The translations under genes and the position numbers were made by a program. Shown piece after piece: positions 11,636 to 23,823 of a stretch of DNA of 50,000 bases. Position 1 is the stretch's first letter, and each line of letters starts with the position of its first letter. The notes beneath the pieces were generated by a model. It was given only the letters and a program-made list of their open reading frames with translations. It was not told the DNA's origin and did no database searches. This DNA is from Cristatella mucedo (taxonomy: Eukaryota > Bryozoa > Phylactolaemata > Cristatellidae), in the NCBI GenBank assembly GCA_009760855.2, contig WPIO01000040.1, positions 2,207,501 through 2,257,500 of the forward strand. The letters are read 5' to 3'.

Positions 11636-13057
11636 AATAATAATAATAATAATAATAATACACTTGATAAAGCGCCCTCGGATAACTCAATCTCTTTCCG
11701 TGTGCTTTACATTTGCTGTAAAGGAAACACGATCGAATGGTGTCATGTGTCAATCGAGTGGTATCCTGCCTGATAAACAATATGAATAACGTAGTTAGGG
11801 TGACATGCACAGAGTCAGCATACAAGTGTGGTTAGTGGCAGCATGCACAGAGTCACCGCACATAAGCACATAAAGGACGAATCACAGGGACCCACTAAAT
11901 GCTCTAATAAATAGATGCATTCTTAGTTTCTTTTTAAATGTGGTCAAGTCAGATGTGATCCGAGCCGGGAGTCAGTTCTCGGTTTTGTGAGCATGTGAAC
12001 TGAAGGCAAGGTCTCCAAAAAGATTTGAGGTTTGTACGAGGTCAACAGTCTCCGAAAAGCGGGTGTTTCGATGCTTGGCCTGGTGGGGGAACAGATCTGA
12101 TGTATAGGCTGGAGCCAATGAAGGAAGAGACCTAAAAGTGAGTGACATAACCTTGAAGTCAATCCGTTGCTTGACTGGTAGCCAGTGCAGGTCGGCGAGA
12201 AGTGGTGTGATGTGGCAACTGCGACGCTCACGACAGATAACCCTAGCTGCAGAGTTTTGCACCTGATTGCACGTGCTGGTAGGCCAGCAAGCTGTGAGCT
12301 ACAGAAGTCAAGAAGGGATGTCACAAATGCATGGACCAACTTAGATGGGGTATCCTTATCTAAACAAGCCCAAATTTTAGTGTCGTGTAGCTGAAAGTAG
12401 GCAGACTTGATTGTGCAGCTGATGTTCTCGTCTAACGAAAGCTCACTTTGGAACATAACCTAGATTTCGTGCAAATTCAACAGGAGACATGCTGGCCGAG
12501 CCGATTTTGAGCGTTAGCCTTTCCAACTCTGAATCACACTTGGTTTGCCCGTAACTAGCAAGTTAGTTTTATCATCGTTTAATTTAAGAAAACATCCTGC
12601 CATCCCGGTGCAGATGTCATGAATACATGCAACTAAAGAGTTCAGAGAATTCGACGTGCTGGAGAGCTGGGTGGGATCAAAGCAATGGTACAACTTGAGT
12701 CATCTGGATAGAAGTGAAAGCTTAGATTGTGCTCGGTAATTACATCAGCAAGAGGCAGAGTATACACCGTGAAAAGAACCGGACCTAGCACTGAGCCCTG
12801 AGGTACTCCATATTTCAGAGGTACTTCCGATGATCTTTGTCCATTCACGTCAATACTCTGGAGTCTCCCTCTGAGATAGGACCTGAACCACTGCAGAGCA
12901 GTGCCAGTGATGCCCAGGCGAGATGAGAGGCGCTCTAGAAGAACTTTTGTGATCGATAGTATCAAAAGCTGCCGATAGATCGAGCAAAACAAGGAGAGAT
13001 ACTCTACCCGTGTCCGCATTCCTAAGTAGGTCGTCGTACACCGCGCCACGAACGGGG
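11636..13057 (-). mobile_element. CR1-like LINE, 5'-truncated and frameshifted, in intron 9 of the GR-like gene
   Basis: The minus strand encodes reverse transcriptase blocks in order: LLVLLDLSAAFDTIDH (near 12970), then after a frameshift LLERLSSRLGITGTALQWF, GVPQGSVLGPVLF (near 12800), and FYPDDSS where the catalytic F/YADD box is expected. The C-terminal domain (NSAARVIC, TPLLADLHWLPVKQRI) ends near 11970. A non-coding tail with agagattgagttatccgagggcgcttta ends in an (ATT)n run at 11636-11660. Stops, the frameshift and the YPDD change make it inactive. It is in the same orientation as the host gene. Confidence 0.85.
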
Positions 13058-13115
13058 TCGTGAAAACGCCAAAATGGGGTCGTGAAAACAGAAATGGGGT
13101 CGTGAAAACGCCGCG
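13052..13115. repeat. About 21-bp tandem repeat (aatggggtcgtgaaaacgcc)
   Basis: Three to four units built on ggggtcgtgaaaac, abutting the truncated 5' end of the LINE inside intron 9. Confidence 0.7.
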
Positions 13116-13466
13116 CTGCTTCTGCCCAGCAGAGAGAGAGAGAGAGAGAGATTTCTGAGAGAGATTTGCAATTTCAAAATACAGAGCGACAGGATGCCTG
13201 CCGCCGCCGCCTGCTGCCGTCGCGCCGGTTCACGGTTCAGGGAGCCTCGACCTGATGGGGCCTCGGCATCAGGTGGCCGGCGGGGCCTCGCGAGAGCGCT
13301 GACGCAGCAGACGCTTCCGTCGAGTAATTGAGCGACGAGGGAGACGGACCCACGCACCTCCGGCCCGACGCGCGCGCGGTGCGCCAGCGCTGGACAAGCG
13401 AGCCAGCGTCCACCTGCGCGCGACCTGGCCTGCGCCGCCGGCCTGCGCCGCCGCCGCCGCTCTCAC

Positions 13467-13573
13467 CTGGACGAGAGGAAGCAGGGCGAGCGAGCCCCAG
13501 ACGGCGACAAAGACGACCCGATAGAGCACGACGAGCCCGCGCGAGTCCTCATTCAGCAGCAGGATGACGGAGC
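13467..13573 (-). CDS. GR-like gene exon 9, end of helix 5 and transmembrane helix 6
   Basis: Acceptor cctctgtcgctcag|GCTCCG supplies the two bases needed after exon 8 (phase 1, forming Gly), and donor CTCGTCCAG|gtgaga leaves in phase 0. It encodes SVILLL (end of helix 5), a short loop NEDSRG, and helix 6 (LVVLYRVVFVAVWGSLALL). The phase match across a 17-kb gap and the complementary helix content are the evidence that the left and right exon clusters are one gene. Confidence 0.8.
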
Positions 13574-14439
13574 CTGAGCGACAGAGGAGCAGCACGACAA
13601 TGCCGCCGCCGCCGCCGGTTTCGCACGCTGCCGCGCGCGCACCGAGAGCCGTGCCGCTGTTGAGTCAGCCGAAGAAGAAGACGGAGCGATTCCGAACTGG
13701 CCGGTGGCCGGACGCAGGTGCTCGCAGCGCTGGAACCGTGGGAACGCTACCGGAAAGGGGCAGGGAAGGAAGGCGGCGCGAAATGGAAGAGGCGTGGCAG
13801 GGACGGCGGCAGCGGCGGCCCTGCCACTCGCGGGAGGCGGTCGGCGGGCGCGCACTCCGCCCGCGAGTGCTCCGCTTTCGCCCAAGATCGCTCCGCTTCC
13901 CTTCCGCCATCCGAGAGCGCTCTGCCGTCGCCCGAGAGCGCTCCGCTTTCGCCGATGCTGGCTCCGGCTGGCGTTCATCGGCGAGGCACTCTCGACCTCG
14001 TGTGCCTCGACCTCAAAAATTCGCCGCCCGAGCGAGTCTGAGTGAGTCGGCCGAACGAGAACAAGCTCGCATGCCAGGCCGACGTCCGTTCGCAACCCGC
14101 CCCCTGCCTCCCTCCGGCCCGCGCGCCCGCGCGCTCGAGACGCCGAACAAAACGGAAGATTAAGTGTCTCCGCCGACGACAAAGCTGCGGTGATGGCTCT
14201 GCAGCGAAATGAGCAGCGCACGATCGCGAGACGGACCGGTGGCGGCCGATTTGAAAGGCTTCGCCGCCTCCATCGCCGTCACCGCCATTGACAGTGCCGT
14301 GCGGTTGCGAACGAGTGTTTGCTGAGGCAATGCTGCACGGAGCGGCCATGCTGATTCTCCATTGCTTGCTGCCGCCGCCGCAAAGGGCGCACGGCGAACG
14401 CTGAGCGGAGGAAATAGACATAGATATAATATATATAGT

Positions 14440-14448
14440 ATAATAATA

Positions 14449-14515
<67 letters not shown>
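14440..14515. repeat. (TA)n microsatellite
   Basis: About 65 bp of pure TA, preceded by imperfect atatag units, inside the large intron 8. Confidence 0.95.
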
Positions 14516-14934
14516 CTTCGTTCAGGTGCTCCCACGCGCTTGCTGCACGGTGGAAACCGAAAGCAGTGCTCTCACGGCTCACTGCTCGCCGCACTTGTGC
14601 GCCTGGCAGCACTGGACACAGATCAGAGCAGACTTATTTCTCGGAAGCGGCGACTGAGGGAAGGAGCGCTGACCCGACGCTGACCGCTGACCTCTGACCG
14701 CCGAGGCAGGAAGCGACGTCGATGAGTGTAACGCCCTCGCCACCAACGAGAACTCGAGGCCGGCGGCGGGCTCCAAGAAATCACAGTAGCGACTCACAAC
14801 TAACAAGGCGAAACGAGAGGCAGCTCTCCCGCACGAACAGCCATCAGCGGCGTTATTACGTTATTACGTAATGCTTTGCGGCTCCGGCATATAACGTTTA
14901 CTTAACCATGATAGTAGCGATCATAACATGTCGC

Positions 14935-15015
14935 TTGCAAAGCGCGCCCGAGGACAAAATCTCTATCCGGGCGCTTTACGACTCGCTGCCAGAGGATCAA
15001 CAGCCTAGGGCTAAT
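14935..15015 (-). mobile_element. LINE 3' tail fragment
   Basis: aagcgcgcccgaggac and aatctctatccgggcgctttac match the tail of the CR1-like LINE at 11660-11720. Only the untranslated part is left. Confidence 0.5.
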
Positions 15016-15599
15016 AGCGTAGGGTCAAGGTAGACGGTCAATGGGTCAAAGGGTTAATGGCACGTACGGTATATTTTCGCGAAACAAAGCACACACGAAA
15101 ACACTCGTAGTACGGACCGCTTAGTAGGATGCCTGGTTAGCAACAGGCACTGAATAGTGAACAGGGAAGCACGCTAAGCACACAGTAACAAAAAAGACAC
15201 GTGAGAACAAAACAAAACACACTAACAAAAACGACCTCACTGAGGCGTAGCGAAAGCTGAGCAGAACAGATGCGTTTGTAGCGTAGCTGAGACGATAGCG
15301 GAGCTGATACGAGTCGAACTCGTTGCACCTAGTAATAGCAGCCGGGCGTGAGTTTTAGACTTCGGTACATACGGACTGAAGGCTCGATTAGAACGGAAGA
15401 TGCCAATTTAGTGAGAGCGACGGCGAGGCGACTGGTAGCAGAGGAGAGAGTGATGCGAGAGCACGTGACCGGAACAGCAAGGCGGTCCGATAGGTCTCAC
15501 GGCTGGATCGAGCGAATGAAGCGACCTGTAAGCCAGGCAGGCGATCTTAAAGTCTCGATTCGATGCTCGACAGGTGAAGCCAGTGAAGCTCAGACTGAA

Positions 15600-18500
15600 C
15601 AGACTGGTGCAAAGATGGCGGCGCAAAGATGGCGGCGGTGGCAGAGCCGTTGACGGCTGACCAGACGAGCGGCTACGAGTTGTGCATCAGTTGCAGATGA
15701 CTAAGGGCAAAGGCCAGAACACGAATTTAGACGAGTTTAGACCAGAACGCGAGTAATTTAGACGCGACCTCTCAAAAGCGTGAACTCGTTCGGCTGTCTA
15801 CTCTCGTCTAAGAAGGCAGCCCGATTGTAACAGGGAACAGGGGGACCCGGAACGGCATTGTATTCGGATCGCGCGACGCGCGCGATCCGAAAGGCGAGAC
15901 GACGCTAGCGGAAGCTGCACGGAAGCGTGCACGCGAGGAAGCGAGCGAGAGAGCTCGAGCCGAGCAAGCCGACATATCGGTAGCCATTCCGACGCAGAGC
16001 GCAGCTCGCAAAAAAGCGCCGGAAAAAAGGCGGCCTGGGTGGCTTGGGAAAAACCCCGCAGAGCGGCTCCGAAATTAGAGCTCGCGCGAGGCTAGTGCGG
16101 GGAGATGAACTTGCAAATCAAGATGCCTCCGAGGTTGACGTCGGAGGTCGCCGACTCGCCCGCGCAGCAGCGCGGAGTGCGGAGCTGACGCAGCCCGACT
16201 GGCTTCTCGCGCTTAACGCGACATTATGCGAGAGTTTGGTCGTCAGTTGCCGACGGGGCGGACGGCGGCATGCGGCTAAGAAAACCCGGCAGTTGACTCG
16301 AGCGCCGCACCCGGCGTCGTCTGCTGCCGCCGCCGCCGCCGCCGGCGCTGAGCGACGCCGCCGCCGGCGGCGGCGGTGGAATGCATATCGCCAGCTCTGT
16401 TTGCACTCGCTAATGTCATATTCGTCGCAGAAGTCAAAATAACGCCGACCGAGCGACCACATTGACAGCGTAGGGGTGCGGCATTGTCAGCGACGACAAA
16501 GCGAAGCCACACTTCTGGCGGACAGACCTCCCGAAGAGCGTCGCTCGCTGTGTGTCGCTCGCTGTGTGTCGCTCGGGGGGGCACTCGTCGCGGTCTGGCG
16601 CGGCGGGCGGCGGCGGCGGCGGCAACACCCTGGGCAGTGGCGTCTCAGCGAGTCGGGCGGTCGGCGGCCGCCGGCGCAACCATGAGCCCACTTTTAATGC
16701 ACCGCAAGCAAATTAGCCAGCCCTAAATCTGAGCGCGCCATTGTGGCGCGTTTCATCATTAAACAAGCGTCCGTGCCCTACAGGGCCGTGCTAATATTTT
16801 GCTTCCTTTCACCGACTGTTTATCGCGCTCCGAAGCCGGCGAGGACGCCGCCGCTCGCCGGACAATTTCTGGCAATCGATGGCATGAGCGCTGCCTACCC
16901 GGCATTGTCCTCGAATTCGCAACATTGTCGCGACTGAATGGCCACTTGTTTGATAAACAAACAGCTACCAATGGCCGGACAGCACGGCCGCGGCAAAGGA
17001 TAACCGTCCAGTCGTCCCGAGCACAAACAGGGCCTCGCAGCTCTCGCGTGCGAACGACCGCGCAGCCGCAGCGACTCGAGCGGTTCCCACAGAGCAGAGC
17101 AGCGGCGGCGGCTCTCAATCTCTCTCTCTTCTCTCCGACGCTGCAGCGGCGGCGTCGACCAGCGCCGCCGTCTCGTCCGACCGCCGCCGCCGCCACCTTG
17201 GCAGCTCCGAGCGAGCGAGCCCGCGCGAACGCGCCAACCTTGCGGACCGGGGATTACTGCGAGCCGGATTACTGCTGCCGCCGCCGGCAGCGCGGAAAGG
17301 TTCGGCGGACTCGATCGAGCGACTCGCAGACGTCCGACGAGCAGACGACGACGAGCAGACGACGACGACGACGAGGAGGATTAACCGAAAGCCGCGCGCA
17401 GGTAAATAATTCGAATTCTGAGCCGAAAGAAGCTGCGGCGGCGGCGGTCGCCGGCTGCGACGCCGGCGACCGCCGCCGCCGCCGGCGTCGCAGCGATAGC
17501 CGCCCGTCCGGGCCGCCGGAACCCTAAGCCCGCCTGAACCTTAAACCTGGGTCGCGGCGGTCGGCTCGCGCACTGGACGGCAGCCCTCTCGGACGTCCGG
17601 CGACGCTGGCTGACGGACGAGCCAGCGTCGGGCGAGCCAGAGCATATAGCCAGAGCCAGCGCATAGAGCCAGCGCATAGAGCCAGCGCATAGAGCCAGAG
17701 CATATAGCCAGAGCCGAAGCGGCGCATTCGGCCGCCGTCGTCGCATTCGGCGGTCGCCGCCCGGGTGCGGCGACCGCCGCGCGCGCTCCCGGCAGCGCTC
17801 GCTCGCTCGTTCGCTCCATCCTCCTCGTTCGCTCATTCCTCCTCCTTCCTCTTCGCTCCTTCCTCCTTCGCTCCTTCCTCCTCCTCCACAAGAGCGTCGG
17901 TCCGTCGCCGCCGTCGCTGCCGCAGAAGCGCTCGCTCGCTCCATCGTTCCCTGCTCTTTGATGGTGGCGAGCGACTCTTTCAGCTCTTTCTTCCCAAGGC
18001 GTCGGCGGCCGCGGCCTTATCCGCCTGCACATCTCCGTGCATTCAACGGCTTTGCGGCGGCCGCCGCCGCTTCTTCCGCCCAACGGTCCGCACTGTAGCG
18101 CGCCGATTGTCGGATGCCGCCGCCGCCGGCGGCGCATCGCGGCAGGCAGAGGGAGGGGGGCGGAAGAGGCGGCAACTGAGGCAAGTGAATAGCGGCGGCA
18201 ACCGAGGCGGCTTCGAGCTTCGCCTTAACGGACGCCCGCGCGGCGGCGCGGGCGGGCGGCGGCGCCGACACCCTAATGTGGTAGCAGCAGCTCGCTCCTG
18301 CGGTCTGGGCGTTGCGACAGACCGGCGGCGGCGGCGGCGGCGGCGGTTGGGTAAGGGCGGCGGCGGCGGCGGTTGGGTAAGGGCGACGGCGGTTGGGGAA
18401 CGGCGGCGGCGGCTGCTGCTGCGGCGGCGGCTGCTGCTGCCGGTTCTCAGGCGGCGGCCGGACGCGCCGCCCGACCGCCGGCAAGCCGCCGCGAAAGGCA

Positions 18501-19200
18501 CGGTCGGTCAGCTGAGAGCCGGTGCGGCTGAGCGACCCGGAGCGACGCGAGCGATCGGGCGGCGCGAGTGACTTCATTATGCCAGCGTCGCCGCCAACGC
18601 CGCCGACGCCGCCGGCGGGATCGCCGCATTAGGACTCGTTTTGCGGTCTGCTAGGCAAATCGCCGCGGCGGCAGCTTTGCGCGAACGAAGCAGCGAAAAC
18701 CGGCCGACTCGCACGCCGCCGCCGCCGCGTCTCGCTTGCCCGGGGCGCACGAGACGCGAGACGCTGGGCGGGCAGCAGCAGACGAGACAGGGGCGAGAGC
18801 GGAAGTCACCCCACCGACGAGAGCGGAAGCGGAGCCGGTGAGTTCGAGCGAAGCGAGCCGAACCGCCGCGCAGCGGAGCGGAGCTGTGGGAGGCGGCGGC
18901 GGCGAGGCGCGGACGAGCGCGCGAGCGTCGGCTGCCGCCACGCGGACGCAGCGCTCTCCCTGCCGCCGCCGCGGGCGAGTTAAACGACGAGCCCCACGTG
19001 ACCCCCAACCGAATTGGCGTAGACGACGAAGTTACCCCGAAGTTATCTCTCTCATCTGCTCCTATTGCTCAGTCGGTGCATATATCATATATCATATGCC
19101 ATGTGCATATGTCCGCCGTCGAAGGCCGGCGGACATATGCACGCTTGCGACAGGCGGCATAGCGTAGGTATCTGGGGGTATCAGCAGGGGGAGCGAGGGA
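15600..19200. other. GC- and CpG-rich stretch without a supported gene
   Basis: This part of intron 8 is dominated by CGG/CCG triplets and CpG. It gives long open frames in many phases on both strands, with low-complexity Arg/Ala/Pro products and no recognisable domain. A 13-bp repeat (gagccagcgcata) lies at 17640-17715. The composition resembles a CpG island and could hold promoter or 5' non-coding exons of the nested LRR gene, but no such exon can be shown. Confidence 0.5.
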
Positions 19201-19292
19201 GTGGGCGCTTTTTAACTGACTGATTAACTTCTAGATAGGCTTAAATTATGTAAACTTTAGCCAAGGTTACATAGCAGACGAGCTCTAACCCA

Positions 19293-19367
<75 letters not shown>
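19293..19367. repeat. (TC)n microsatellite
   Basis: About 75 bp of pure TC repeats in intron 8. Confidence 0.95.
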
Positions 19368-19370
<3 letters not shown>

Positions 19371-20059
19371 AAGGGAATTCACCTTTTCAGCTGCTCTAAG
19401 TAAAGGAAAAGCGAAAGCGATGTACTCCCGGCCGCGCACGGCTCCCAAACGTTAACCGACGTTGGCGCGCCTACAGCTGTCGCTTCCCCGCCCCCTTCAA
19501 GCCAGAGCCAGAGCGAGGCGAGGAAATGCTGACGGTCGCGTCCACACCGAGGCGAGCCAGTGGCGGCGAAGCTCGGAGCGACAGACACGTAAGGGGCGCG
19601 GGCTCGCCTTGACCTTCCCAGAAGTCCGGAGACCGAGTCTACGGAGACCGGAAGTCCAAGAGTCTCAGATGATCGGAGGCCGAGCCTCTTTGAGGCCAGT
19701 GGCGACCCGTCGCGGCAGCCCCGCGAGAGGACCGACCGGAAAGAGAGCTCTTTCCTGAGCCTGCTGTGGGACCCTTGCGGCAGCTCCTCGCACCTGCTCG
19801 CCGCCGCCGAAGTGGAAGCCGGAGCCGCACTCGAGCGCCCGCTGCGGTCCATCTACCTTCGCTGCCGCCCATCTCATCATCATCGCTGCGTCACCGGCTG
19901 AGCCCGTCTGCGAAGCGAAGCGTAGCAGCGCACTTCACAGCTGCGAGTGCACTCTCGGTGTCGGATCACGCTACGGGTCACTGTCTGGCGCCAGCTTCGA
20001 CTGCTCCGTCGAGCTCATCGCACATGGAAGGGAGGGACGCTCGACGAGATACTGGCCGC

Positions 20060-20780
20060 TAGAGGAGAGCGGACCGAGGAGAGCGGACCGAGGAGAGCGG
20101 ACCGAGAAGAGCGGACCGAGGAGAGCGGACCGAGGAGAGCGGACCGAGGAGAGCGGACCGAGGAGAGCGGACCGAGGAGAGCGGACCGAGGAGAGCGGAC
20201 CGAGGAGAGCGGACCGAGGAGAGCGGACCGAGGAGAGAGGACCGAGGAGAGCGGACCGAGGAGAGAGGACCGAGGAGAGCGGACTGAGGAGAGCGGACTG
20301 ACCGAGGAGAGTGGACCGAGGAGAGCGGACCGACCGATGAAAGCGGACCAAAGAGAGTGGACCGAGGAGAGCGGACCGAGGAGAGCGGACCGAGGAGAGC
20401 GGACCGAGGAGAGCGGACCGACCGAGGAGAGCGGTCCGAGGAGAGCGGACCAAAGAGAGCGGACTGAGGAGAGCGGACTGACCGAGGAGAGTGGACCGAG
20501 GAGAGCGGACCGTGGAGAGCGGACCGACCGAGGAGAGCGGACCGAAGAGAGCCAACCGAGGAGAGCGGACCAACCGAGAAGAGCGGACCGAGAAGAGCGG
20601 ACCGAGGAGAGCGGACCGAGGAGAGCGGACCGACCGAGAAGAGCGGATCGAGGAGAGCGGACCGACCGATGAGAGCGGACCGACCGAGGAGAGCGGACCG
20701 ACCGAGGAGAGCGGACCGACCGAGGAGAGCGGACCGAAGAGAGCCGACCGAGGAGAGTGGACCGAGGAGAGCGGACCGTT
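20060..20780. repeat. 14-bp minisatellite (gcggaccgaggaga)
   Basis: About 48 units of a 14-bp sequence, with an 18-bp variant carrying an extra gacc and several point variants (caaagaga, gactgagga). The unit has no stop codon in any frame on either strand, so open frames of several hundred codons cross it in both directions. The predicted peptides are 14-residue repeats and are not taken as genes. Confidence 0.95.
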
Positions 20781-22684
20781 TGACGCTTCGCGCGTGCGGC
20801 AAGCGTCGAAAGCTCGTGAAGCGTCGAAAAAATGGCGATTGCCTGTTGGCGGCCTGATGGCGGCGAGCGGGGCCCGACGAGGGGGAGGCGAAGGGTGCGG
20901 CGGGGCGGTCAATGCAGCTGCACCCGGCGGCCGCCGCCTCGCGGATCGATCGATGGTCGAGCTTCCGGCGGCGGCGGCTCCTAGTGGGGTCCGCCGCATT
21001 AGCCTTCATCACACATGCATCGACGCCGACAGGTTTCGCTAAACAGAGGGCTGCCCAGGCACGGACGAATTTATCGACGCTGGCCTTTGGGGCTGCCTCG
21101 TCCAGCTGCCTAACGTGCGGATGAAGCGGTCTTGGCGTGTCGACGAACGAGTGAGCACTAGCGCGGGCGGACACGATGTTTACGAAGCCCGCCAAAAGTC
21201 GAGCCTCAGCGGACCGCTGCGGGTCGAGCACGAGCGTCCACGCGGACTGGTCGCCGTGTCGAGTGTCGTCCCCGCGAGCTAGCGGTCCGGTCCATCACTC
21301 TCGCCGGCGATCGTTCGCCTCGGCTGGCGGCGGTGGGGGGAGGGCGACAGGAAAGGATGACGTGGAAGGACGGTGGAGCAGAGCGACGCCGAACCCCGTT
21401 GCCGTCTCTGCCTGACGGAAGCAAGCGACGGCCCAAAGGCTAGGGCTGCCTTTCGGCGCTGCTTTCGGCAGAAGCTCGGGTCCAGCGAGGCGCTCGCCGC
21501 TCGGCGAGGCGCTCACCGGACCGGAAGCAGCGCAGGAAGAACGAGCGAGCTCGGCCGCCAGAGACTGTGCTGCGGCGCTTTGTGCGAAGCCGGCCGGCGC
21601 GGTCAATATCCGAGACAAGGAAACGGCGATGAACAGTAGCAATCTCGGCTTCGTGTTTGCTTTCGCCCGGCGACAAGCGGCCGCTAATAGAAACCGAGTC
21701 GTAGCGTCGCGTATCCGTCAAGACGCTGTCCTCCCCTCCACGTACTCGGGGCGACGCGGGGCGACGCACGGGCGAGCGCCACGGACGGACGAACGGAGAG
21801 CGGAGCGATCGAGCGAAGCTCTGGCGCCGCCCGGCGGCAGGACGCACTGGCGGCAGGGGAGATGACACGGTTCGTTCTGTCTTAATCGGGCCAAGTGCGG
21901 CAGATCGCGGCCGATAATAATCGGACCGCAAGCGCGCCTACTTAGCATGCCTAGGCGCGGGCGATGGCGCTTGGGCGCTGGCGGCATGCAAATCGGCCGC
22001 AACTTGCGCTGGCAGCAGCATCGCTTCCCACGGCGGCGGCGGCGGCAGTAGCGAGCCAGCACGGGAGTTCGCGAGCCAGCAAGGGAGTTCGCGAGCAGCC
22101 GCTGCGGCAGCAGCGTCGGCGAGACTGCAGCGGCACACCAGAGCGGCCACGAAGCGGCGGCGGCTGCGGGCCGGAGCGGCTGCGATCGGTCGAGGCCTTC
22201 GAAGGCTGCCGACGACGAAGGCGGAGCCGCGAGCTACTTCCGTCCGAAGCGAGGCGAGTCCTGTGCAAGCTCGCGTTCGCCGTCGGGCATCGAGATCACT
22301 CGCCGCCGAATCGCGGGCAATCGCTCGGTTTGTACACGCATCCGCCTCCGCCGCTACCCAAGATGCCGTCGGTCGGTGTGGCGGCGGCGAGTCTCCGCCG
22401 CCGCTACACCGACCGACGGCATAGGTGACACCAGCGGCAACGAAGATCGGCTCGCGATCGATGCCGGACGGGGGCCAGCAAAACGAGCGCCAGCAAAACG
22501 GCGGCCGCCGCCGCGGTTCGCGCTCGCTCAGCGGCAGCCGCCGCTCGCTGGCTTCGGGCCGCCTCCGCTGCCTACGCCCCCCCCCCCCGCGCTCGGCAGC
22601 GCCCTCTCGCGACCAGCACTCGATCGCCAGCAGCAGAGCCGTCTTAGAATTATTCGGTCGCCGCTTCCGCTCCTAATGTATCTC

Positions 22685-22685
<1 letters not shown>

Positions 22686-22728
<43 letters not shown>

Positions 22729-22732
22729 GTAC

Positions 22733-22789
<57 letters not shown>

Positions 22790-22826
22790 GTACGTATATA
22801 TATATATACATATACATACAATGTAA
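22686..22826. repeat. (TA)n microsatellite array
   Basis: Two or three TA runs separated by aatgtacg, abutting the 3' end of a LINE copy at 22827. Confidence 0.95.
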
Positions 22827-22940
22827 TATATCTCCGTCTGTAACTTCACAAAGTCATAAAGACCACGCGGGTGTTACGCGTGTTAGAGTTTTGTATAGCG
22901 CACTCACAGCCTAAGCGGCTTTCGGTACTACATCGCTACT
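22827..22940 (-). mobile_element. LINE 3' end, minus strand
   Basis: Its reverse complement matches the end of the 1-400 and 47780-48510 copies: gccgcttaggctgtgagtg, tatacaaaactct, and the tail tttgtgaagttacagacggagata. The tail runs straight into the (TA)n array. Confidence 0.8.
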
Positions 22941-23089
22941 TCCGCTTCCTACATCGGGGTTCTGACTCGCCATTTGACCCCGTGGGTAGTGCCGAGTTTC
23001 CCTCGCTACTCTCGCAGAGGCGACTGGGCACGCTGCGACGGGGAAGAGACGGGTGGGACCTCGTGTATACGAGTATACGAGCAGTATAC

Positions 23090-23823
23090 GAGCCCGATGG
23101 CGGTAACCCGGGTTACCACGGTAACCCAGGTTCGCTCGGACTTCGATGACTACCCCAATATTGGTCCAAATTATATGCAAATAGGCTAAAAATGTCGGGT
23201 TCGTCGAGTTCTATTCGTCAGCAGAAAGACAGCGATTTCGGATACGATTATTTTTATTGCGAAAGTTCGCGGCGGCTGACCAGATCCAGGGCAATGATCC
23301 AGGCAGGGCTCCATCACAAAAATTGAGCCTATTTTTTCGAGAAATCATCATTTATTTTTCGTCACGAGTCTGCGCCATATCGGATGCCGCCACCAACGGT
23401 AATATTTTCAGGATCTTCGTCCTCCCTATCAGCGACACCACCCAGGCGAGCACTGGCGCCGCGACTCCGGACCTCCTGCATAATCTTTTCAGACCAGCGG
23501 GTTGCAATGAAGTTCCCTGGAAATGTCTCCAAGAACTTGCACACCATGCCCTGATTATGAACATCATTGCTAACATCTTTTATATCGTCATTATAGCCAA
23601 CCAAGGCGTGCATGCTTTCGTTGAGCTCTTGCACACAGACTTGCACATGACTTGTTCTTCAGATTGCTTCGACATGATTATAATGGTGCTGCTCCTCAAT
23701 CAAGTCAGCGGCGTTTTCAACTTCGAAATGCTATAATTTCTAGAGCAGCTTTCCGCAAAATAAATACTTAATTGCAATTCTACTTGCGGAAATTCGGTGA
23801 CCTGGGTTACCGCCATCGGGCTC
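23090..23823. mobile_element. 734-bp element with 24-bp terminal inverted repeats
   Basis: The left end (23090-23113) begins gagcccgatggcggtaaccc and the right end (23800-23823) is its inverse complement with one mismatch. The interior is less GC-rich than its surroundings. It holds a minus-strand open frame with a plausible, non-repetitive sequence (NESMHALVGYNDDIKDVSND, then GNFIATRWSEKIMQEV) interrupted upstream by a stop. On the plus strand a 43-codon frame starts MSGSSSSIRQQKDSDFGYDY. No transposase motif is recognised. A clear target duplication is not seen. It looks like a small non-autonomous DNA transposon in intron 8. Confidence 0.65.

Noticed and set aside
15600-19200. Arg/Ala/Pro-rich frames of 60-268 codons
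   Set aside because: Low-complexity products of CGG/CCG-rich sequence, open on both strands, with no splice chain or domain.
20060-20780. CRISPR-like array
   Set aside because: The units are head-to-tail 14-bp repeats without spacers in a eukaryotic intron.
20059-21231. 390- and 342-codon minus-strand frames and a 241-codon plus-strand frame
   Set aside because: They are generated by the 14-bp minisatellite, which is open in all frames.
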